Below, in pieces: positions 19,299 to 31,905 of a DNA stretch of 64,000 bases. The stretch is from assembly GCA_031213475.1 (NCBI GenBank), contig JARUPZ010000034.1, positions 868,001 through 932,000 on the forward strand, in the 5' to 3' direction. This stretch comes from Nereocystis luetkeana. Lineage: Eukaryota > Sar > Phaeophyceae > Laminariales > Laminariaceae. Below the pieces are notes generated by a model. The model saw nothing but the letters and a program-made list of their open reading frames with translations. It did not search any database and was not told the origin of the DNA. The translations under genes were made by a program, and so were the position numbers. How positions within the stretch are numbered: the first letter of the stretch is position 1; each line of letters starts with the position of its first letter.

Positions 19299-22200
19299 CA
19301 ATAATAGGACGGAGGGGAAAAGAAGGACAATCTTTACTGTTTAATAAGGAGAAGAAGAGGAAAAAATAAAATAGGGGGGATGGTACAAGGTATGTATTCA
19401 ACAATAATACTGGAAATTAATGTATTCATTAGAACGCCTACTGTATTGAATGTCAGATAATACCAGACGTATTCACTGATACGGGGATTTTTTTTTTTCG
19501 GAAATAAGGGTTCGGGTCGGAGCGGGCAAGTATTGTGGAGTGCCGACCCGTCTTCGACTTTCGGATGCCCCCCCTATCTTTTTTTGAGAATCGAGTCACA
19601 CATTTTTTTCCAGAGGAAGCTTCTTGTTGTTTTTTAAGGGAAGAGGAATTCGTTCAGGGTGTCGCATGCATCCCGTCAAACCAGTTTTCTGAGACGTCTA
19701 GCCTTCAGGCGATGTCAGGAGCAGCGGGCTCACTCAGCATTGCGGCAACCCCCGCTTAATCGAGCCGTGCTATAAATGTCACACGTGAGTGTTGCACCAT
19801 GACACCGGCCGATCGTTCCCCCTACGGGCCCGTGTCTAAGAGCTTGCAGGCCTCTCGATTTGTCGTCGTGTCCAAAGCACAACGTTGAGGATGCTGTGGC
19901 CGGCGCGTTACCCCAACAACCACAGCACCCACGCACCAAACCACCTGAGACTGACTGTTCCGTGTCCGCCCGCCGACGACGGACGTTTTGAGCGTAGTAC
20001 TCCTCTCACACGAGAACATGGAAGGCGGTGCTCAATCTCGCGCCGTTTTTTATCGCTGCCGTTCCGTTCGTTGTAGGTTATCGACAAAATTCGATCAGAC
20101 TCATTATGCTATATACTAATAGTCTGCTATCGTGTCCGTGCTTTAATGCCCCGACCTCGAACCACACAGCTCCAGCTCACCAGCTCACCAGCTCACCAGC
20201 TCACAGACAGGGGGAAGCTCTCGTACGTCGCATGGCGGCAACACTACACTACGATCGTGTTTGTGCTGTTCGTGATCTCTTGGCGACATTTTTTGCCACT
20301 TAGTCTAGAATCAAGTAAAAGTCGAGAAAACTCCACTCACTCTGCAGTACACCGAAGACAAACAAGTCGAGGGGGCTTTGGGCCTCACCATACAGCCGTT
20401 TGCAAGACACGAGAGGACGGGGTAGAAGCCAAGAAATAAAACGTTCGAGCCATGGGCTTGACAATGTGTACTGCGCCGCACAGGGCGTGCAGTAGGTATG
20501 TGTTTCCTGTACTTTGAACAGCAGGCACAACAACACACGCACACTCGACAAGAATACATAAAAAAAAGGTGTTGGCATCATCAGTGTAATAATGTACAGC
20601 AGCTTTGTACGCGGTAGCACAGCGTCGCTCCTGCTGAGAAAGAAAGAACGCGTGTTGGCGTGCACGTGTAGCGGGTGCGGTCCCGTGATTGGTGCGCTGC
20701 AGGACCGCGTAAGCCCTGTTGAGAAGGAACACTCCAGTCTCGCCGCCGACAGTTCGAAGCAAACGCTGCTCAGAAGAGCCAGTAACACACAAACCAGTAC
20801 CGTTTTTAACGACGTGCGCAATCTCCACGCTTTTCAGCTATTATTGCCTTGTATGGTTGTTGACCGCGCGGTGCCCCAACCTGGCATCGAAGTATCTTCA
20901 TCCCACATCCCATTCGTAGACTTTCTCAACAACAAAAATAAAATAGCTTTCAGAATGCGCGTCATCACACCTCTTGCAACCCCTGCTGTGAACTTCCGAG
21001 AAAGGTAAATCGATCGGTCGGTGCCGTAAGTATCCAATCAACGAATATATTTCCGAAGACAAGACTCAACACTCTCTCGGCACAAAAATCACATTCCTGC
21101 ATAATATTATCACTGCTCCAGTGAAACGGTTGCAAAAGAGGTGAAGGATGAAAGAAAAGGCGAGAATATCACTGAGAATCGGGCAGGGACATAATAATAA
21201 ATATATATTGCCCTGTAAACATTTTGATGTACCCCGCTTTCATATATATATTATGCATACGTATACATACATACAACATGCGAATACGGTGGTATACTGG
21301 AAACACGTTGCGTTGGACGGATGCCGGTGAGGTTTTCATTCCACACTAATAGATCGGGAAATGTCACGATAGGTGATATATGAATTGATTCGTCGATGTC
21401 GATCCGGCGTGCGATTCCTTTTTGCAGACGAGAAACATGTCCCGATGCGCTACGAAAGGCGTAATGCAATCGAAACGCGCGACTATTACGGGGGACCATC
21501 ATAGTAAAAAGGACCTGCGGTACACACAAAAACCCATACATTTACCAATTTTTACTGGCCATATATATATATATGGTCCTATTTACTAAGGTCCCCCGTA
21601 ATAGTATGGGGAACCACAGCAACGCGTACCTGTCCTCAGAACAGAAACCTGTATATTCTTGTATTATTACTAAGCACATTTGGTCCTGATAACTGCCGGT
21701 ATGTATCTTCTTCTGCAATAATAGCACTCCACCCTGTCCACAACAACAGACGAAATGCCGATGAGCAATCAGTGCCCTCACGCTGCCTCCCAAGGACGAA
21801 CGAATTACAATTAATACAAGGTGTGGGGGCGCGCAATTGGACTACGTTAAACATCACAGTGAAGTATATAGTATAGCACAAAACAAAACGTTGTACGTGC
21901 AACCACGATAGATAGTAGCTGCCCTCTAGACTAACCAAGTGACAACACGCTTCCCTGATTGAGCAATCTACGGTGGACGGATGCCATCCGTGGATGGCCT
22001 ACTGTAATATCAGCGCGGCGCAACACATCTCCTGCACATCAACGGTAGATATACACGAGGACCGACGTCCCAGACGTATTTGCGGCCGTGGAGGTTGAAT
22101 ACCACATATATATGCGGCGCGAGGTAACGGTAGGCCCCAGCTGAGCGTTCGGTGTAGTTGTAACATCGGATGATGTTGAGACACGTTTCCCATGGATGGG

Positions 22201-22590
22201 TTGATAATGTAGATCGTTCTATCATCGAAATTGAAATTTGGGCAGGTCACAAATCCATAAAACACAAAACTACCGAGGCAGGCACTGCGCGAAAATAAAT
22301 GAACATGTGGGCCAAGAACTATCTCCAGCGGGCAAGGCTCCCCAGCCTCCTTGAAAAACCTGACAGCAAGAAGAGCTGGATTGCATCGTCTCAAGCAAAC
22401 TTAGCAATCAACCGCCAGGGCGATAATGAGGTGTACGGCTAATCACACCAAACGCCTTATTGACCAGCTACAAAAACCACCTACCAGGTATTTGATACGA
22501 AAAAAGGGGTGCTTGCTCTTAACCTTACTTTACCTAAGCCCCATAGGCGTGATTAGACCATCACAACAGATTAGACCTTGCCTCGTTTCG
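19299..22590. other. Gene-free stretch
   Basis: No gene could be supported. The largest open frames (20300-20821 minus, which resembles a signal peptide but starts at TTG; 20592-21008 plus) match no family I know. The stretch contains MITE A copy 4, CAGCTCAC repeats near 20165-20205 and one TACCAGGTA (22492-22500). Confidence 0.4.
21486..21601. mobile_element. MITE family A, copy 4
   Basis: Diverged hairpin with ends TTACGGGGGACC and GGTCCCCCGTAA, flanked by TA. A heavily decayed second copy may follow at about 21606-21720. Confidence 0.85.
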
Positions 22591-22599
22591 TATCATTTC

Positions 22600-24003
22600 A
22601 TAACGCGCACTCGGTTTTCACGAGGAACGACTGGTCTCCGAAGGCACGGACTGGCGACCTAGGTTTACTGTTAGATCTACTAGCCCTTCCGACAGTGCAG
22701 ACGACGTCGTCTTCAAGACGACCGTGCTCGGGGCAGTGGGTAGGCTGCCTGCCTTCGACTCCCCATCCCGATGACTTTAGGCAGCCAACGACCTTGCACC
22801 TGGCATGAAAGCTGATAGGCAGGCCGCTCTTGAGGTCGCTCGTATCATGGGCGCATACAGCAGTGGGCACCTCGTCGTGGGCATGGTGCTTGGAGTACGC
22901 CGCGTTCTTGCTGCCCTCAACATTGAAGCACGGAATCTTCGAGCTGGATTTACGAGAGAAACGACTCGAGCGAACAACGGCCATGCCCTCCTCAGCGTGT
23001 TTTCGGCATGACACCGCTTTAGTGCTGCCGCCGAAGTTAGAGGTCGGTCGTGTCATCCAGAAGCCGTACGAGCAGTGGTTCTTGAATACTGCCACCATCC
23101 CCTCCTTAGCACGCTGCCTGCAATACGCTGCCGTCTTGCTGCCCTGAATATTGTAGCTCGGAACTGAGTAGCAAGACTCGTGTGGGCAGCGCTTGCTCTT
23201 GACGTCAAGCATTCACTCTGTTAGCACGTTTCCGGCAGTACAACGCCGCATTACTGCAGTCGAAATTTAAGCTCGGTTTTGCGTCCGGCAGGCCGTTTGA
23301 GAAGAACTCGTTCTGTAGTGCGGGCGTTCACCATGCTGGCATCTGCATGCTGCTTGCAGTATACTGCCTTCTTACTGCCCTCGGCATTAAAGCCAGACCA
23401 CTTTGTGCACGAGTCAAACAGGCATCGCCTGCCGTAGATGCTCACAATGCCGTCCTGAGCATGGTGCTTGCAGTACATCGCGTGATTGCTGCCCGCAACA
23501 TTATAGCTCAGATAGATGGTGCGTGGAGGACTAGAGCAACGCCTGGCCTGAATGTTTGGCATGCCCTCCTTTGCATGATTCTTGCAATACGCTGCTTTTG
23601 TGCTGCCGTCTGTGTTGAAACTTGGCCGCTTCACGCATAAGTTATGCAAGCATTGTCTGCCGGGCACAGCCACCATTCCGTCTTCTGCATGCTGACTGCA
23701 ACGCGAAAGGGGTCTTGACGCCCTCGAAATTGTAGCCAGGTGTCGTCTTGCAAGAGTCATGCGAGCAACCCCTGTTGTAGGCGGCAATCATGCCCTCCTC
23801 AACGTGTTGCTTGCAATATACCACCTCCGTGCGGCCCTCGATATTGAAGGTCGGCCTCTTCATGCAAGAGCCCCGCGAGCATTGTTTCTGGATCACGTTC
23901 ACCATACCATGCCGGGCATGCTGGCTACTACAGTACGCCGCCGTCGTGCGCCCCTTCGAGTTGAAGCTCGGGCCTTTTGTGCAGCGGGCTTGCGAGCACT
24001 ATT
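22600..24003 (-). pseudogene. EsV-1-7 repeat protein, decayed
   Basis: About ten to eleven tandem units of roughly 38 residues follow the EsV-1-7 plan: C-x4-C, then PsFN.eGs..A.YC..HA..GMV. Examples are SRGSCMKRPTFNIEG and YCKQHVEEGM. The family is known from Ectocarpus virus EsV-1 and, as host genes, from brown algae, where IMMEDIATE UPRIGHT regulates early body pattern. The first five or six units keep most Cys and His; later ones lose ligands steadily. Units lie in more than one frame, with a few disruptions, so I call it a pseudogene, although short introns could explain one break. No start codon is seen; an AG just before the first unit suggests a 5' exon further right. Function was probably nuclear or protein/nucleic-acid binding, by family analogy only. 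Confidence 0.85.
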
Positions 24004-24009
24004 TCATTC

Positions 24010-26311
24010 TCACGCAGTATTGCGGCGATGAAACCACTGCCACCGGTCAGCACAAGAGGGGGAAGAGAAGTTGGGTGGGGCTTTCGTAGTGTACACAATG
24101 TCGCCATTCGTAGACCTAACGAGTTAAAGACCCTTCGAACAGCGAGCCGCACTGCCACCTCGTTCCTACCCGTTATAGTGAAATAAAAACACCTACTAAG
24201 AGGCTGGCATGTCTCGGTTAGGTAGGAGCTACCCGGTATATAATCCATTTGCTAGTAGTAGCGGTTCAGTATGTAGGATTCAAAATATTGTCTATTGGTG
24301 TGCTGGTGATACTTGAGTCGTTCTTAGCTACTGTTCGCAATGCCTCGAGAATCGTGGAACCAAGGAAGATGTGTTTTGCCCAGGACGAGTGAGTTACACA
24401 CAGACCCTTACCTGGCAACCCGCTTTTCCATTTTATTTAGGAAACCCCTTGAGTAAATGAGGAAGCCGCAACCAAAGCGGAAATAGTGCTTGAAAACCCA
24501 ACAACTATTGCCTTCATGCACTCTGTACGCTGCCTCACGGAAATATGTGCAGCACCCCGGACAGGGTCCAGCTAAGGAGCATTGGCGATGCCCGGCTTGA
24601 ACCTGTTCAAGCGGTTTCAAGACAGTTCGCCACCGGAAAAGTAGTTTTACCTCCTCGGGCACCGCAATTTGCTGTTTTTCGGGCGAAATGATCTTGGCAT
24701 CGCTGGCATGGCCTTAGTACACCTGCCCTGGCTAGTAAAAGATTACTAAGCCGTGCTTAAGTCTTCGTACGTGAACAGTCAGCACTCCGACTATACAAAG
24801 GCGTCAGGAGTTGGGCATTTTATAGTACGTTCTCGCGGAGGCAACGTCGCCAACGGTGCTTGCATCAACACCAGCACGTACGTTGGCACTTCAGTCGTGG
24901 TTTAAGCCCAACTTTCAGCTCCATTGGCGAAGAGGACGAGCGGTACACGTAGAGACTCCAGGGCTGCCTATCACACCTGGTATTTATATGACCTGTCCCA
25001 CAGCGACTTTGGTCCGCGTCGACGTTATACCTAGTGGGTTCCGATGATGGTGGTCTCTCACCAAAAAAAAACAACCAAAACGAAGACCAAGGGTGATCGC
25101 GAACTGAGGCACCGAAGGGATACATACAGCAACTATTTCGTTCGAACGAAACTGACGCTGGTACGTCACTTTCGTTACTGACATGACATTGCGATCACAT
25201 CAATATCGCACCGCGCCATTAATGAGTTCATGTCTACCTCACCGCGTCGGGATCGGTAGGAGAATGCCATAGAACGACAGATGGCATGAACTCTTCAGAG
25301 CCTCAATAGATCGTTTAGGGTCTGCACAAAGACAACATTGAGCGCCAATGGCTGTAGTAGATCAGAAAACCCAAACGTGTAAACGTCCGATTGGAAGTTC
25401 ATTGCAGCTACGTAAGTAGCTCCGGGTGATTATAGAGACATGCGACGACAGACGTAGCAGTTTAGGATCAAACCAATAATTATGACCGACCGGGCTCCTT
25501 AGCCCAGTAGGGCTGGAATACCTCCCAGGTTTCACCATGTTATCCGTTATAGGCTTAGGCGTTGAAATTGTTCAACGGGCTACACTATTATCTTTCTGAA
25601 CAACAGTTTCGGGGGGTAAGTATTAAGCTCCTCAAGTCAGGAAACTTCAGAATAAATAGGTTTCACCCTTACCCTAGCTCACGTCTATCCCATACCACAC
25701 CCAAAAGCCTCCATGCAGAATTATGGGAAATTTATGGAAACCCCGATTCCACAAACTAGAGCATGAGTCGATCATGCGGCTCCTCAAAACCCACTCCCAC
25801 ACCTCTGAACGGCAAGGCAACGAAGCCGGCAAAGTACGTTCAACAAAATGAAACGAAGACCCAGCCTTAAGGGGCAGGAAAAAATCGTCAACCAAAACCA
25901 TCATCATGTCACCCGCTACGGGGGGGGGGCGAGGAAGATGCATGGGAAAGCGAAAAGTGAACATCAAAAACGAGAAGAAAAATAACACAAAATGTGTCAA
26001 GAACCACGAAAACCCACAACCTACAACAGTTAACTCTGGAAACGTGTCCTGTGCCACAAATGAGTTGCCAGATTACCCGGACCAGCCCCGACACTGAGCG
26101 CAGGGGGTTGGAGGACAACATATATATGCACAAACCATCCCTAACCAGGCCCAAGAAAAAAAACAAAACAAACCAGGAACGCACCTGCCAGAAAACCCCC
26201 GAGACGAAAACCCGGAAAACGTCAACAATTAAAAAAGCCACCCCCCAAGGTCCAGGAAAACGCCAATAAAACAAATATCGAGTGCAGCCGAGAAGCGATG
26301 CCCACCGTGGC
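24010..26311. other. Stretch without a recognised gene
   Basis: No family is recognised. One exon-like block exists at 24412-24533 on the minus strand (AG acceptor GTGAG, 122 bp open, ending in CCAG followed by GTAAGG); it could be a 5' exon of the EsV-1-7 gene but has no recognisable motif. The 127- and 215-codon minus frames at 25.7-26.5 kb are biased and unmatched. Confidence 0.35.
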
Positions 26312-27330
26312 CCTCGTTTGCCAGCTCGACAAAGTTGGTGCTCAGAAAGCGTCGCTCTCATTGGTTTTAAGTTTCTTCGTCGCGAAAATAAGCACCGCTT
26401 AAATTTTATTTTGCATATCAAACCGACCCTTATATTCTCGTACATAGTATAACCGGAACCACACCAGGAGGCCAGACAGAGCGCGTTCATACTTCCCTCG
26501 TGTCTCGAAGCACAGGCGACGCCTAGCCACGAAAACGGCGACCGCGCTCCTTGCAACCCCCCCTCTACCCGTCACCACCCGCTGACACCCGCGACGGCAC
26601 CGCGCTCGCCCGCGGTGCCGTGCTTGGAGTACGCGTACGCGCACACCAAACGAAAGGAGAAACGAAGAAGAAAAAAGGAAAAAGGACCGAAAGTGCGCCA
26701 AGAGAAACGGAGAAAACAAAGAACCGCTGGAAAGGTCCGCCAAGTAATAAAAAGAGGCGATTCCCAAGTGAGAGCTCTGGGAGGCCACGGGTGTACCAAC
26801 CTAGCACGCTCAGAGAGTGAGATATATGGAATTAGTTACAAGGCGCTTCGCTCCGCGGGCGGCCTACGCCGCCCGCTATGCTCGCTCAGGAAAGAAAAGT
26901 ACATCCAATTTCTATGCGAAGCAGACAGTGGTCCATGATTGAATATAGTTTTTTTATGATCGTAGTTACAAACTGGCGACTTGGTAAAGCCAAGAGTCCG
27001 CCGCCATGCTTCAGGAGAAAACAGCTCGGACGCCACATACGCTTTGCATCGCGGGCGGTTGCCGTACGTACGTATATAGCCCAGGTAAGGTACATATTTT
27101 CTTCTTTTGATATGCTGCATGTAAGAAGGAAGAGAAAGCACAGCACGGCACAGCACAGCAGCACCGCAAAAACAATATGAGTGACACCGAAAATTTCGGA
27201 AAGAAAATAATCCCCGTCCCTCTCGTGTGATAATTTTCTACCTGATTGGAACACCTTGCACCGGTGAAAAAAAAAAAACAACACAACAACAACAACGACA
27301 ACAACAACGACAACAACAACAACTAACCCT

Positions 27331-27403
<73 letters not shown>

Positions 27404-27478
27404 GCAGCAGGCCTTCTCTCGCAGCCTCGTACGCCGTCCGCCCCTCTCGTGGCCATCTCGTCACCGATTCGGTCAAGG
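26312..27478. repeat. Tandem duplication, unit 1
   Basis: About 1.17 kb that aligns end to end with the next unit. Shared blocks include CCAGCTCGACAA(A/T)GTTGGTG, CACAGCACGGCACAGCACAG and TTCTCTCGCAGCC. Unit 1 alone carries the (AAC)n run at about 27331-27403, so that run arose after the duplication. No coding function is recognised; minus-strand frames in both units keep YYLADLSSGSLF. Confidence 0.8.
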
Positions 27479-27548
27479 TAAAGCTTTCCTCAAACTATCT
27501 GCCACAGTGAGCCCCGTCGCCCGCCTCGCGTTAAGCCCGGCACTCACC

Positions 27549-28662
27549 CCCGCTTCGCCAGCTCGACAATGTTGGTGCTCAGACTGGGTACCTCCCTCTG
27601 TGATTTTCAGCCCGGTGGCAAAAATAAGCACCTCTTGAATATTGTTTTGCAATCCCGAACGAGCCGTAAATTCTCGTACATACTCTATCAATAATTAAAC
27701 CACAAATGGAGGCCAAACAGAACCCACTCATGCATCCCTCGTGTCTCGAGGCACCCGCGACGCCTAGGCACGAAAGCGGCGACCGCGCTCCTTGCGACCC
27801 CCCCTCAATTCGCCAGCACCCGCGGACACCCGCGACGGCACCGGGTTCGCCCACGGTGTTGTGCTCAGAGTACTCGCACGCACACGAAACGAAAGAAGAA
27901 AAAACGAAGAAAGGACGTGCCAAGAGAGATGGGTAAAACAAAGAACCGCTGGAAAGGTCCGCCAAGTAATAAAGGGAGGCGGTTCCCAAGTGGGAGCTCT
28001 GAGAGGCCAGAGATGTACCAACCGATCACGCTCAGAGAGTGACATATCTATAAGTATTTCTATGTACGCACCTCTCGGAGGGGAACCTTGCAATAAGTAC
28101 AAGGCGCTTCGCTCCGCGGGCACCCTTCTTCGCCCGCTACGCGCGCTTAGGAAGGAAAATTACGTCAAATTATGCGATGCGGACAGAGGTCCATGATTGA
28201 AAAATATACCCTGGTAGTGTTTTTTTACTGCAGTTGCAAACTGGCGACTTGGTAATGCCAAGAGTCCCGCTGCCATGCTTCAAGAAAAAACAGCTCCCAC
28301 GCCACATACGCGTCGCGTTGAAGGCGGTTCCGCCCGCTACGCTCGCTAACATGCCGTACGTACGTACGTACGTACATACCCCAGGTAGGATACTTATTGT
28401 CTTATTTTGATATGCTGCATGACGTCCGAAAGAGGAAGCACAGCACGGCACAGCACAGCAGCACCGCAAATACTTTGAAAATGACACCGAAAAAATCGGG
28501 GGAAAAAACAAGCCCCCGTCCCCTCTCATGTAATATTTTTCTCCCTGATACACCTTGCACCACCGGTCAAAAAAATATGAAAATCGAACAGCAGAGCTTC
28601 TCTCGCAGCCGGGCAGGCCGCCCGCCCCTCTCGCGACCACCTCGCCCCCGATTCGGTCCGGG
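27549..28662. repeat. Tandem duplication, unit 2
   Basis: Head-to-tail partner of unit 1, about 1.11 kb and clearly diverged, so the duplication is not recent. It ends in the same TTCTCTCGCAGCC...CGATTCGGTC block. Confidence 0.8.
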
Positions 28663-28687
28663 TAGCATTGCCAGGCACTCATTTCAT

Positions 28688-29250
28688 GTTACTCGAAGCC
28701 ATGCTTGGGACGCCAGTAACCGTTGACCACGAAACCGTAGGATGCGTAACCATGACTGTGACGCTAATAATCGTTGGCCACGAAACACCACGCTTCGTGA
28801 AACACTGCTTGTGGCGACGCCAAGAACCGTTGGCCACGAAAGGCCATGCTCCGTGGAACCACGCTTGTGACGCTAAGAACCGTTGACTACGAGACCATGC
28901 TCCGCGGAACCATGATTATGACGCTAAGAATCATGACCACGAGAAACCGTGCTTCGCGAAACGTTGCTTGTGACGCCGCTAAGAACCGTCGACTTCGAAA
29001 ACAATCCACGCTCCGTGGAATCATGCTTGCGACGCCATGAACCTTCGACCTCGGAACACCATGCTCCGCGGAATCATACTTGTGGCGCCACTAAGAACCG
29101 ATGACCATGAAACCATGCTCCGCGGGGCCATGAATGTGACGATAAGAGCCGTCAACCACGAAACCATGCTCCCCGGAACTTCGGGACGCCAAGAGACGTT
29201 GACCAAGAAAACCGTGATTGGGACCCTGATTAAGGCAGTGACCAAGTAAA
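28688..29250. repeat. ~57-bp minisatellite
   Basis: Nine or ten diverged units built from CCATGCTCCGCGGAA, then TTGTGACGCTAAGAACCG, then TTGACCACGA. No coding frame is conserved across the units. Confidence 0.85.
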
Positions 29251-29411
29251 ACTGTCACCCATTCAGATGACCACAAATTCGGCACCAAATAGGGAGTCAC
29301 GATTTGATGAGATCAACCACGAAAAATGAACGCTCGAGTCGATCACTTTGTTGAAGGCTAGCCCCCCTGCCAGAACAGGGTAGACAAAGAAAGCACACAA
29401 AGGATATATAC

Positions 29412-29588
29412 CTGGCCTCGTCCATCGACGAGGTCCACGCCGAGCGGCACCATGACGCTAGGGCCTTCGTCCACGCTCACGTCACCGCCCTCACCTCGTC
29501 GTGACATAAGCTCGGCCAACCTCTCTTTCTTCAGCATGAATAACCCGCCGTAGTCCACAACAATCTGATACGGACCGAACCACGTGTC
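29412..29588 (-). CDS. Orphan exon-like block, unknown protein
   Basis: A 59-codon block between an AG acceptor (GCGGCTTAG) and a GT donor (CCAG then GTATAT), phase 0 at both ends. The product starts DTWFGPYQIVVDYGGLFMLK and ends VPLGVDLVDGRGQ. Its composition is protein-like, unlike the minisatellites on either side. I do not recognise it. It could be a stray exon of a gene whose other exons I cannot find, or part of an old mobile element. Confidence 0.35.
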
Positions 29589-29689
29589 CTAAGCCGCGGC
29601 GTTTGAGCTAGAGCTAAGCAGGACTAACGACCGATATAGACAAGGACCGCGCCATGGTGAACATTTTCCGCGGCCATTCCGGGGTTGGC

Positions 29690-30435
29690 GGAAGTGGACG
29701 CTTCCACCAACTTCCACCAACCGAGCTCCCACAACCACGTTCGGTGGAAGCTACCGTTGACTTCCACAAGAACCCACAGACTTCCCATACTTCCACCAAC
29801 TCCCGTAGATTTCTTTACTTACTTCCTTCATGGAAATGAATGTGGAAGAAACATTTTAGTTACGTAGAAGTGTGTTTCCTTCCGTCGGAACATTTTTTCC
29901 TTCCATGGAGGTAGCACATTTACTTCCATGGAATTACATGTACTTCCATGAAAGTGTTTTGGCTCCCATGGAAGTATGTTTACTTCCAGGTGGTTCCTGG
30001 GATCCGGGTGACTGGTAGGTCTCCGGCGTCCCCTGCGGAGGGCTAAATTACATTTCTGCCCTTTGTGGGTGAGAGGAGGGTGTCAAATGGGAAGGGCCTA
30101 CTGCGGGGTCAAGGTACCAAACGGGAGCAGGGTAATATAGTAGGGAAATTCGTGGGATGTCCCATGGGGACAGATTGCATGTGACCTTACACAACTTCCA
30201 TGGAAGATAATCCAACTTTTATTGAAGTACATGTGCTTCCACGAAAGTTGGTGAAAACTTCCATGGAAGTTGCTGGAGGTCTCCATGGAATTTACCATTT
30301 ACTTCCACGGAAGTGGATGCCCACTTCCATGAAAGCAAACCCAACTTCCATGGTCCATGGTGTTTGTTTTACTTCCATGGAGGGTCGATTTTCCTTTCGA
30401 GTTATATTTATTATTTTAGGTCCATGAAGATACTC
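29690..30435. repeat. TTCCATGGAAGT palindrome minisatellite
   Basis: More than 20 variants of the palindrome ACTTCCATGGAAGT in irregular spacing, interrupted at about 30000-30180 by unrelated sequence. Confidence 0.9.
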
Positions 30436-30439
30436 CCAT

Positions 30440-31510
30440 GGAAGTTTTTGACGTTCGTGGGAAACTCAAAAGCCGAAACATTTGAGAGGTCGAGTCCGCG
30501 TCACCAAACACCTGCAAGCTCAGCCCCCCCGTTGTGCCTCTCTGAAAAGCATCCCCGAAATAACTAGCCTGTCTCACATACCCTAAAATACCAAGTGTTG
30601 CTAACCAGTGCACGGATGTTGGCGTAGGGCAGCAGTACCTAGCCACTACTCTTACTGCGCTGGAGATGTCTGGCCGAGTCCTGGCTGGTAGCTACATGAG
30701 TGAGTCGCCCAACTCGCGAAACGGCCAGTCCCCTACCGTATAGGCCCACGAATAAGAAAGAGCCTAATAAGAACGAAGTATTCGCTTTTTTGGAGAACGC
30801 TAAGAAAAAACGGTCGATTGAACACGGCTAAGTGGCGAACTCTACGTTAAACCCTATACAGTAGCCTATGCTCAAGGTTGTTTACAGATGGCGTTACAAT
30901 AAGAATCTCAGGCTTGCTCAGATTAGGTGTTTCTTGTTGGCGGGCCCATGCTGCAGTGCTTCATTCTTGTGGAATTCCGCGAGTTTCGTGTCAACAGGGA
31001 GCGCAAGACTCTCGCCAAACCGTATCCCGTATGCGTCCGCCTAACGCTCTGCAAATACCTGCCAGGAAATCTTCCACACCCCATTCTTCCGTTTTCTCTC
31101 GTAGAAGTACTCCAAATATTCATACCACAGCAACTCTTCTAGGTTCTTCAATGGAACCATTTGGTCCAAGCCCCAGCCAAAGTGGTCACACTTTGCCTCC
31201 TCGACTGCCACCGAAAAAAGTTGTTTTACCTACGTGCACATCATCATCATCACTACCTTCTCCTCATTCATCAAACGAAACACGCATCCATCAGCCAGGC
31301 ACTGCACAAACCCTAAACTCAGTATGCACTTAGTAAGGTGTGCATGCCATTGCCTCGATGCCTGCTTCAAACCGTACGATCTCTTGATTGGTCGTATTGT
31401 AGTCCTCAACCATCTACCGCGACCCTCAGGCGAACGCATAAATACGTCTTCCTTCAGGTCAGACTGCACGAAGGCCTGCTCAATGGCAAAACTGCACAAA
31501 TTAACAGACA
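30440..31510 (-). mobile_element. Ty1/copia retrotransposon fossil (RT and RNase H)
   Basis: Minus-strand blocks of a copia polyprotein occur in order: reverse transcriptase core (31235-31510, with AFVQSDLKEDVFMRSPEG and YGLKQASRQWH), the connection region (about 30960-31230) and RNase H-like sequence (about 30440-30860, with TRPDISSAV and FGDADSTSQ). They lie in several frames with perhaps five or six breaks. Gag, integrase and terminal repeats were not found. It looks old and is flanked by CCATGG-type minisatellites. Confidence 0.85.
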
Positions 31511-31905
31511 AATCGGAAAAATGGGAACGAAGCCTAAAATGAGAACCAAGCCGTATCTCCAGAACCATGTGGTGTATCAGATAACCAAAATGATCCTGCG
31601 AAACCCCTTGGCCAGCCCTGTGAGAGGAGCTCGTCAGAGCGGTCATGCTCCATCTCGTGCCTTCCGGTGGGCGCAAAAAGCGATATACGCTGGCTCTATT
31701 GTGATTTCTCTAGATGCTGGCTACCGCGGCGATGCCGAGGACTTCCAGCCTGAGCGACAGCTCATTCGAAGGCTGCTGTACAGCCCCACAGGACTGTCAA
31801 CTATTTTTCTTGGAGTTGACACAATTGGTTTGCTTTCTAAAAAAAAACGTCCGTTCTCATTTTTTGTTTCGTTCCCATTTTTCAGATTTATTTGTCTGTT
31901 AAATC
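31498..31905. repeat. ~400-bp foldback around the copia fossil's upstream edge
   Basis: A 50-bp block at 31498-31550 (AATTAACAGACAAATCGG, then AAATGGGAACGAA) recurs inverted at 31848-31905. The fossil's recognisable RT ends at the left arm, so an insertion or inverted duplication happened there. Confidence 0.6.

Noticed and set aside
20300-20821. A 173-codon minus frame with a signal-like start
   Set aside because: It starts at TTG, has no supporting ATG, splice context or recognised domain.
21606-21720. A further MITE A copy
   Set aside because: Only scattered words (TTTGGTCCTGATAACTG) remain; too decayed to list with confidence.
28688-29250. Possible CRISPR-like array
   Set aside because: Units are diverged, have no unique spacers and lie in a eukaryotic genome; a plain minisatellite.
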